NCBI GenBank assembly: GCA_905250025.1
Contig: CAJNOJ010000161.1
Location: forward strand, 127,560 to 191,559
Length of the DNA stretch: 64,000 bases
Source: Adineta ricciae
Lineage: Eukaryota; Rotifera; Eurotatoria; Adinetida; Adinetidae
Reading direction: 5' to 3'
Under the pieces are notes generated by a model. That model saw only the letters and a program-made list of their open reading frames with translations, did not search any database and was not told where the DNA came from. Numbering within the stretch: position 1 is the first letter of the stretch; every line of letters starts with the position of its first letter. This document shows, one piece after another, positions 55,813 through 64,000 of this stretch. Made by a program: the position numbers and the translations under genes.

Positions 55813-57419
55813 TTAAAACAGTCGACCCATATTACAATCAACGTGATTAAAAAAACGAATGTGTTTAGAAAAAAGATTAGCAAATAGAAGATAGAAGAAA
55901 TGAATGTGATAGTGTAAAAGAAACGGAAATGGATCATTCCATGACCAGATAGCTTCTTTTCCGAAGCAAATTTTCTTCAAACATGCAATGATTTTCTTTC
56001 TCGATCGTATGTTTTGAACCAGTTGCCACAATTCATAGGGTAGCCAATAGATTTGTCGCGCAGAAGCAAGCGGTACAATCATTGTCGAAGATTCGTGTTC
56101 GAAATAAGCATTGGCAACTTCTGGATGATTGTAAAACGAAATAATATTTGAATCAACATATGAACGGCATTCAATAGCATAAACTTGCTCATCGTGATCA
56201 TCAATGATGAATTTCATTGATAAATGGCCAGTTAAATTCAACGTTTCAACGTACTGCATACACCATTGTAAGATCCTTGGCTGATCGACATGTTGGTAGG
56301 TTGATTTTGGCGAACAGACAAATAGCTTTATTCTGCCATCGATCGCTGTGACGTGTGTTGAATATTCTTGACCGGAAAGAAACTTTTGTAAAAGATATGG
56401 ACGATGTTCACTGATTGATAATTTGTTGATGTATTCGATGGTTTCTGATGGTGTTGATCGAGGTAATATGATTGTTTTCTCGTGATGGAGAGAATCGATG
56501 GTAGCTGGCTTGCAGATGTACGAGCAATCATAATTAAATTGTAATAATTGTTCACGTGATGTTATTAGAAATGAAGATGGAACTGATAGATTCAGAGAAC
56601 GAGTTCTCTCTATAAATGCATATTTGTTCGACATGAATATTGTTTGATCAGATCTTGGATAAAAGATCGAACAATTGTGCGTTGCCAATGCGACTTGTAA
56701 CTACAAAATCGTTGCATCATGAGGCTGAATACTATTTACAATCGAATTGTGCATACCCGTTCATCGATGTGAGAATGACAGCACGGAATAAAAACATTGA
56801 TCTTTTCTCTTCGAACAATGTTCGCTAGTATTGTTAGATATGCGTCGGATTCTTTGCTTGGCGATGGATGAACATAAAATCTTTCGACGGAATTCGACCA
56901 TCGATGACCGGTAAGCCAATTGATTGATTCATCAACAAGAATTATTTGATGGCCCGCTTGATAAAATGATCGACATAGATGAAGTGCTTTTGTTGTACTA
57001 CCACCGGATATGAGAATTCGTTTCCGAGATGGATTTGATGAGGGTAAGGATGACTTTTTATGAATGAGATTACAAAAATAGGATAAAATCATTGTTAACA
57101 ATGTAATCAGGAGGTTCAACGGAAACATTAAGCCAAATAAAAGAAGACAAACGATTGTGCGTACATAATTATTTAATAAATAAGAAGGTATGTGAGTTAA
57201 CTGTGAGAGAGTTTTTATTAGTCGACGATAGGGTGGCCAAGATTGTTCTAAATTATCTTGGGATTGTTGTCTAAGTGCAGAAAAGGTCATTGAATCGTAC
57301 ACATGTTGATGAAGTTCATTCAAATCTAGACGTTACAGGAGATATTTTTTTATCGATGATATTTCCTAAGTTCAATTAAATTTACCTTGAACTTTATGCA
57401 ACTCACTTCTCGTAGACAT
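55813..57419 (-). CDS. ATP-grasp enzyme, MysC (mycosporine-glycine synthase)-like
   Basis: Exons (minus strand) 57419-57386, 57325-56757, 56700-55813 give 496 residues. An N-terminal hydrophobic pair of segments (VCLLLFGLMFPLNLLITLL) precedes the ATP-grasp body: ILISGGSTTKALHLCRSFYQ, INWLTGHRWSNSVERFYVHP, KYAFIERTRSLNLSVPSSFL, SGQEYSTHVTAIDGRI, and the C-terminal FNHVDCNMGRLF. This layout, TM leader included, is that of MysC, which joins glycine to 4-deoxygadusol in mycosporine sunscreen synthesis in cyanobacteria, fungi, algae and corals. The metal-ligand motif usual in ATP-grasp (ECNPR) is ECRSY here, so catalysis is uncertain. No other mycosporine gene is in the window. Horizontal origin is inferred. 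Confidence 0.78.
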
Positions 57420-58053
57420 AATTTAAAAGTGAACTGAAATGATCTCAGTTAGAAATTCATGACTCATAGTGGACCTTTGCCCTTCTTTCTTTGTTTCTAA
57501 CCATTCAATAGAAGATATTCCGCCATCGATATCGACGAACGAACAGAAATAGTATAGAACCAACAACAAATTATCAAGTTTAACGTATTGTTTACGAGTT
57601 TGTTGTAACCAAATTTCATATCGATTAGTTTTATCGAATGTGCGACCAGAAAAATCACATCATCGATTTCTTTCTTCATACGAGAAAAGCCTCTTGGATA
57701 TTACTAAACGACATAATTAGTGCACACATACAGCTAATCAAGGACTTTATTGATCAATAGACTATGAGCATACTGATTCCGCAATATTCTAAAAGCAATT
57801 TGTATGAATTTCATGTAGATAATAATTAACATGTTATTTTGTCATTATAAATCCTTTGTAAACAACATCTGTCATGGTTTTGATGGAAAAACGAACTTGA
57901 TATTGCAATACATATCATTATCGATGTAATCTTTAGAGATTTGTGTGTCGTTGACTTTATCATGGTATGACACATTTCTAATTATACTCGGAAAACGAAC
58001 AACCTTTTATTTTTGTTGAGATTTTCATCCGAAGTGATGTACAAGAACAATTT
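57420..58053. other. Intergenic region with an open but unassigned frame
   Basis: On the minus strand about 57645-57428 an open frame reads like protein (RYEIWLQQTRKQYVKLDNLL, then GGISSIEWLETKKEG) but has no start or upstream exon I could join; it may be a remnant or an exon of a decayed gene. The rest is AT-rich spacer. Confidence 0.3.
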
Positions 58054-58892
58054 CTACACAGGTGATTCGCGTATGCATCGTGCATTTGTCGAGTCATGTT
58101 CATCGTCTTCGCTTTGGTTACGTCGTGTTCCATCAGCGGGTGAATAACATATGCTATATCGAACAGCAGCGATGTTCTCCACGCTTTTGCGATGTAAATC
58201 AAGCAGGCTTCGTCGGATATTCGATGGAATCATGTATGGATTGAGTAACCGATCGGCTTTAGAAGGATACTTTGTTATTGAACAAGTTGAGATTGTTGAA
58301 CCTCGCGGTCGTTCTTTTTGCAATAAATGCGTAGTTAATGGTGATCCCGCGTTTGAATTTGTATATTCATCGATCGTTGTATCGTACATTGGTGTGATAA
58401 AGGCACCGGCAGCAGAAAATCGTGGTTTGGAATGAATCACCATATCACTTGTACGATGAACAACAGTAATATGATTCAAATTCATTGGTGGTTTAGCAGT
58501 TGGACGATACGGTATATCACGATGACGAATACGTAGTAATTCTGAATGGCGAATGAAGACAAAGATCGAGCCAAGCCACAATAATAGCACACAGATAATG
58601 ATCATAATTTCAGGTACGCGAAGTGGATCAGGTCGATCATCTAAAGAAAGTAATTGTTAGAGATGAAAAGAACAAAACTAGTCGTTTTTCTACCATCATC
58701 AGTTTGGGCAACAGCGGTTATATCAATACTATGATTCGCACTCGTGGATGGGCGAACTTGAACGATAAATTTCTGTGCTTCATTGATTAATAAAATCATT
58801 TGCTCTGTATCAGTCTAAATTTCATTAATATATCTTTAACAAAGTTCTTAACAAAACGAAATGTTTACCTTGTTTGATTTCTCCAGTATCAT
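58054..58892 (-). CDS. FNDC4/5-like single-pass membrane protein
   Basis: Model exons (minus strand) 58892-58869, 58814-58694, 58640-58054 give 243 residues. Residues about 9-48 look like the second half of a fibronectin type III domain (EQMILLINEAQKFIVQVRPS...SIDITAVA). A TM helix follows (EIMIIICVLLLWLGSIFVFI), resembling the FNDC5 pattern GEVLIIVVVLFMWAGVIALF, then a long cytoplasmic tail with Ser/Arg and acidic patches. The first exon is 24 bp and lacks a signal peptide, so 5' exons may be missing and the start is doubtful. FNDC4/5 relatives shed their ectodomain as a secreted factor in vertebrates; that is not shown here. Confidence 0.5.
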
Positions 58893-60265
58893 GATTGATC
58901 AAATCACAATCAAACTCGTCTATGTAAAAAAAAAAACAAAATTCCTTTAGCCGTGTATGTGTTAATAGGAACAAACAGGAAGAAGGAATGCCAGTTGATA
59001 GAAGATAGGAAAACACATTTGTAATAGCAATCGGAAAGCTAACACATAGAACGACTTGCCATTTGCTTTAACATCAGAGCGTATGGATGGCGACGTGCAC
59101 ACACACACATGCTCTCTCCCTCTCTTTCTTTTCACGCTTACTTAAGAAAGAAATGCTCTATTATCAATAAACCAAAATTATCTGATTCCTCTTATTCTTG
59201 TCCACACAAACACTGATGAGAACAATATTTTCGAACAAATCATACGCGATACACACATGTGGCAATTGTTTGATTAGTATCTAAACATAAAATAAAACCT
59301 AGCTGAATAGCTATTCAAACATCCGACAGGAACATCGAGAAAAAAAACAAATGATCATTTATTCTATTAACATCGGATATTTTCACAAGAAAAAATACGA
59401 GCCGCTAAAAACAAGAACCTGCTCTCTAATCGACAGACGATGTCATGGAGTATTATCGAAATCAAATTCTCCCTGTTTTTCAAGAGTACTATTGGATAAA
59501 TGAAGAAGAACATCGGATTATCAATCAACACGTTAGATCTGATTATTAGAGACAAATAAATCGACATCGATTCATCTTCCAGACATTAATGACACCATCT
59601 ATCTTTCAGTAACATTTCCAACGTGATAGAGACACAAAAACCGAGAGCGTTTTTCTTTTTATCCATCAACTAGTGTTTGTTTACTGTTTGTCGATCATGT
59701 CGGACTTTTGTGAACATTAACAATCGTTTTAATATTTCCAATCAAGGTCTTTTTTCCCATCAACATTGATATTAGACTATCTCGTTTTCTTCGCTCCTAT
59801 TGGGAACAATTACGAAATTCGCCGATCCTATACTCACATGTGGGCTCATGCGATGAGAAAAATAATCGATAATAGGAATGAACTCGTTTGCCGTATGTGG
59901 GCTGCAATACAATGGAATGTTGTGATTCATATCGTATGTTTTGATTTCTTTCTTTTAGAAATATTTTCTCGTTTTCTCCTTCATCGAATTTCGCCGACGA
60001 CAAGAAGTGAGTCTTGAGTACTCTATCAACGAACAAATGTGAATAATCAACAAGCATTTTCAGACATGAAGGAAGAGCTCTGAATGAGATATCCAAAGTG
60101 TTTTTGACTATATTGAATTTCTTATAAGAATAATTCGATTTTCTAACAAGATTGTGCTGACCTAATTTATCTTCAATGTAGCGACATCTTCTCACGAACA
60201 TCAGCCGTTGGTTGATCTTCGCAAAACTTGATGATGGTGATGCTGATCATTTCTATTCTCAGTAA
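58893..60265. other. 1.4-kb intergenic region
   Basis: AT-rich divergent spacer with an (AC)n run near 59096-59110. Short frames at 59766-60017 and 59797-60201 overlap antisense and lack support. It should contain promoters of the FNDC-like and SCFD2 genes. Confidence 0.4.
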
Positions 60266-62970
60266 ATGTCGTCGACTTTGATACAATTAGCATCAATTCA
60301 ATCGAATCAGATCACATCGTTGACTAAATTGTGCTCGAATGCATTAGTTTTAGTTGATCAAATAACATTCGAATGGTTTCGGATGATCAATCTCATCGGA
60401 CATTTATTTTGTTCCCTAGATCATCCGACAATCAAACGAATCAATGATGAAGTAAATCATAATCAAATCTTTTCTCTTCTCGACAGTTTGTCTTTTGAAG
60501 AATCTATTCGAAAATAATAAACACAAACATTTGGTAATCATCCTGAGTGAACCAATTGCAATATCTCGTTTGAATCAGATTTGTACTCAACATTCATTTG
60601 ATTCAATTGTGTTATTAACAAGTTCATCAACATTGATTCACGATTCGAATAATGAACTCGACGAACATCTATTCGATTTATTACAATTAAAATATCTACA
60701 GTTTCCATTCGTAACAATTACAGACAATTTCTTTTTAACTCCAACACTTATTCCATATCGATTACCGTCGATTGAAACATTAACGTCGCTCACTCATGAA
60801 AAGATTAAAGTAGGACAATTTTCTATTCGATCATGATCTTATTCCTAGTGTTCTTTCTTTTTGTAGACAATTACCTCATTCGATGACATCTTTCATGCCG
60901 ATGAAATGAAAACTATCCGAGTAAGTAAGCAAAAGATTTCATTACTACATCACTATCCTTCTCTATTCAGACCTACGCTGAGATGCTAAACACATTAATG
61001 ACGAGTATGAATGCATACGAAGATGTTTTCACGCTTGGTCCATTAAGTCATATTATTGGCCGAGAATATACACAAACGAAACATACAAAACAACGGCGAC
61101 GAGTACGAAATTGATTTTGATTCTGAAATAATTCGATTGTTTTAGTCCGGTGAACGTAAAATCGCACTTCTACTAATCGACCGACAGTTAGACTTGGCGA
61201 CACCATCATCTCATCAGCTGGATACATTACTTGCACAAGTGATTCATTCGTTACCGAATATACGCATAAAAAGTGTTGATCAGTGCCAACAACGAACGAT
61301 TGATGTTCAAATCGACACACGAGCGTTATTGAAGAGTTCATCGTAAGTGTGCCGAGATATATTCCAGCTTTAATGTATTAGATTTTCTAGAGTGAAGTTT
61401 GAGAGTGATTATAATTCATATTTATTCGCGGATATGAAACGACGTGTGGAGAATGTCGATATCAAGTCAATATTTGATAATATCGTGTATTCCAAATCGA
61501 AAGTATGTGGTTTTAACGAGAGATTTTAATAGCAAAGATATTTTGTCAGATAGCCACAAGTGAAGTCTTCAGTCATTTACTCGAATCTCTGATTTATAAC
61601 AATTTGGAGACGAAAATTAAGTCTGTAAAAGTCTCTGCGGCGGCAATCAGTGCTTGTCTAGAAAAATTTCGGTAAGCAACAACAGATATTTTATTCGAGA
61701 ATTCATCTAAACCTCATATTACAGACAATCGCCGATAACTGTCTGTAAAAACTACGAATTATTAGTCATGTCCTGTTGTTTGATGCAATTACTGGATTCA
61801 GTTAGTCAAAACCAAAAACTCGAACGTTTAATTGGTCTTGAAAAAGTACGATCTTATAATTCGTTTCGAGAAAATAACTTATTTTGAACGGTAGATTCTT
61901 GTCCAAGCTTTGACAACAAATGCAGGTCCTAGTCCATATTCAATTGTATTGCAAACATTGAAAGAAGATCTGGCGAAATCTGAAGAACAACGGTTTTGTT
62001 GACTTCTATCGATATCTTGTTTGCATTCACGAGTTTTTCTAGGCAATTGAAATTGATTGATTATGTTATTCTACTCGTTCATATTTATTCACTCGCTGGT
62101 AATGATGTTTTCTACGGAAAGGAAGAAAAGGATCGTATACATGTAAATAAACTCAAAAGTCAAACTTTGATAAAGATAGGTTGAATTTGTTTGTTTAGAA
62201 ATTGATTGGAAAGGAAATTCTCACAGATTCATCATTTACTACCGAACTTCGTCATGAAATGAAAAGTATTGTACAAATCCCTACCTAAATTCATATTTTC
62301 ATTATTGAATTTCTTCTAGCATTGGGATATTCGTTAGAAATCGAACACGTTCTTGATGTTATTTATGAACAGCTTGATTTATTATCGTCGTACAAACGTC
62401 GTTATAAACATTTGAAGTTCGTTCTCATTCTTTTCTTTTCGCTCGACTCTTTCTTATTTATTTTCAGTTCACTAATCGTTCAAGGTAATGATGAACAACC
62501 GACATATCGTCAATCCATACTTAAACAAGTATTCGATCTATACAAACGAGGTAGTAATGCAAGTCAATCTCGATCATCAGCGTCGGCAAATCAACAGGAA
62601 CAATTCTTACAAGACATTGAACATGTTCCATTCGATGGATTCACAGATCTGTTTAAAAGTGCGACAAGAGGGTAAATTTCACATGAGATACTCATCAATC
62701 ATTGAACATTTATCTGATTATAGATTCTTTGGTGATACAAAACCAACATTAGTTAGTAACGATTATTCGGCAATAGTTGTTTTCATTGTGGGCGGAATCA
62801 CAACACAAGAAATACAGCTTGTTCAAGAATATAGTCAACAAATAAAGAAACAAGTAAGAAAGGCAGACATTCGTTTGCAGATAGAATTTCATTCTCGCTT
62901 TCAATAGATTATCATTGGCTCGTCGGGTATCATGAAAGCAGAAGATGTGTTATCCATGTTATTAAGTTAA
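60266..62970 (+). CDS. SCFD2: Sec1 family domain protein 2 (SCFD2)
   Basis: Fifteen exons (60266-60451, 60501-60809, 60867-60920, 60971-61102, 61146-61342, 61391-61502, 61550-61671, 61725-61845, 61895-61992, 62043-62142, 62199-62265, 62320-62416, 62468-62671, 62724-62853, 62908-62970) join to 663 residues, close to the 684 of human SCFD2. Sec1/Munc18 marks: ERKIALLLIDRQLDLATPSS (domain 2 strand) and near the end AIVVFIVGGITTQEIQLVQE. SM proteins guide SNARE pairing in membrane fusion; SCFD2 is a diverged, poorly studied member. Several donors are weak (GTTTTG after 61992, GTTCGT after 62416), but all phases close. Not STXBP or VPS33, whose core motifs differ. Confidence 0.8.
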
Positions 62971-63342
62971 TGATTTCAATCGTCTTTTTATTGTCATTGT
63001 TGATTTTTGCAATAACCTTAAATATATTTGTCCTATGAGAATAAACAGCGCAGTTTGTTTTCGAATACGACGTTGGTCATGACAAAAACAGCCTTCGTCG
63101 AAATACACGTCAGTAATTACAATGAGCTTTTAGTTGATATGCGTATGTTAGTTCGAAGGAGGAGGGGAGAAAAATATGTACGTTGCATACACATACAAAC
63201 ATCGCCCACATCTTCACCTTCATTGAAACAGAACAATACATAGACATTCGCGCGAGTCACATTTGATCCATTAGTTCTGTTGCTTGAAGTCAAACAAATC
63301 TATCTCCATACATTAACTATTTGAATTGTTCTTATCACTGAC
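62971..63342. other. Intergenic region
   Basis: About 370 bp of spacer between two genes in the same direction. No RNA gene or supported ORF. Confidence 0.4.
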
Positions 63343-64000
63343 ATGTCTCAAATAGCTAAAGAGTCAATCTCGACTAAACTAATACGCTCCCAATCGGCCA
63401 TTCAGTTTGTCAAAAGAAAAAAAGTCAAACAGCAACAACAACGAATGGAGATAACTGCTGGCAAACGTGTCAGTATCGCTAAATACATTGCCGAACAGCG
63501 TAGCAAAGCTCGGGATATTGTCCTTTGCATACAACGAAAGAACATCAAACTTGTTGCCATCGATTTCGACAATACACTACTATCTATCCATACGAGTGGA
63601 TATTACCAAGGGACAGTCGACAATTTAATTGAATATATCCGTTCGACGTTTTATTATTTCATTCAAGAGATACTTAATTCATCTGCATTCGGTCAAACAC
63701 TTCACATTTGTATAGTGACCTTTTCATCCCAAGAACAATTGATACGTCAATTACTTGAATTGGCATTCAAAACACCGTGAGTTTATATTTGACCTGATTT
63801 GTGACGAAAGATCAATTCTATTTGTCGTTCTAGAAAGACCGATCGGATTATCATTCGAGGAAATACACCGAAATTCTTGTCAAGTACGAATGACGAAGGT
63901 TTCCTCGGCAAACAATCACATTTATCGTCTGTCGTCACAGAATTAGCAACACAACGGAAGAAAACAATCAAACCACATGAAATTCTCCTGTTAGATGATG
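63343..64000 (+). CDS. HAD-fold protein, 5' part (runs off the window)
   Basis: Exons 63343-63776 and 63834 to beyond the right edge; about 200 residues are visible. A basic, Gln-rich N-terminus (KRKKVKQQQQR) leads to the HAD motif I AIDFDNTLLSIHTSGYYQG, where the first Asp would be the nucleophile and the second the acid. HICIVTFSS fits motif II (hydrophobic strand ending in Thr/Ser), and EILLLDD at the edge fits the motif III/IV Asp pair. HAD enzymes are mostly phosphatases. The catalytic pattern is complete so far, but the end lies outside the window. Substrate unknown. Confidence 0.65.

Noticed and set aside
55716..55937. Alternative minus-strand frame over the 3' end of the ATP-grasp gene
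   Set aside because: The main frame gives the family C-terminus (HVDCNMGRLF); this one gives a low-complexity hydrophobic string.

Overview
The window looks like animal nuclear DNA, most likely a bdelloid rotifer (Adineta/Rotaria type). I infer this from AT-rich, gene-dense sequence, GT-AG introns mostly 46-65 bp long, animal-only families (aminergic and peptide GPCRs, anoctamin, calpain, SLC16, PAIP2, SLX9, SCFD2), and an ATP-grasp gene of a type otherwise known mainly from microbes. I saw no diagnostic species marker. All exon models were built by eye from splice consensus, reading phase and family similarity; nearly all close into one complete frame. Layout: 0.6-3.9 kb peptide GPCR-like gene with an unresolved large intron; 4.1-5.5 kb PKA regulatory subunit, followed after 63 bp by a CXorf58/C11orf65-like protein; 7.3-8.3 kb SH3 protein; 8.5-9.7 kb prolyl-4-hydroxylase-like oxygenase; 9.7-12.2 kb unidentified gene remnants; 12.2-14.1 kb DUF4140/DUF4139 protein; 15.3-17.3 kb two related Gly-rich small membrane proteins; 19.5-21.1 kb PAIP2-like protein with a PAM2 motif; 21.4-23.3 kb repeat island (foldback element, dead Merlin/ISXO2 transposase, tandem-repeat element); 23.6-28.2 kb two tandem genes with BRCA1-type BRCT pairs; 29.1-29.6 kb Ala-rich SMP/LEA-like repeat protein (-); 32.0-34.1 kb peptide GPCR; 34.4-35.1 kb SLX9 (-); 35.3-41.4 kb calpain (-) whose 3.6-kb intron holds a complete antisense anoctamin gene, which itself carries tRNA-Leu(UAA) in an intron; 42.6-43.0 kb small two-TM protein; 43.4-45.1 kb aminergic GPCR (-); 47.8 kb tRNA-Val(AAC) (-); 48.2-48.9 kb secreted EGF protein (-); 49.9-50.4 kb neuropeptide-like precursor (-); 51.4-53.7 kb SLC16 transporter; 54.0-54.9 kb secreted EGF/chitin-binding-like protein (-); 55.8-57.4 kb MysC-like ATP-grasp enzyme (-) with a truncated 3' duplicate beside it; 58.1-58.9 kb FNDC-like membrane protein (-); 60.3-63.0 kb SCFD2; 63.3 kb to the edge a HAD-fold protein. 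The genes do not form one pathway; this is a gene-dense animal locus. The most unusual points are the three-level nesting calpain > anoctamin > tRNA, the calpain ending in a CaaX box (CSIM), the MysC-like gene with an altered ECNPR-type motif, the tandem BRCT zinc-finger pair, the LEA/SMP-like protein, and a secreted precursor with a duplicated Cys motif.
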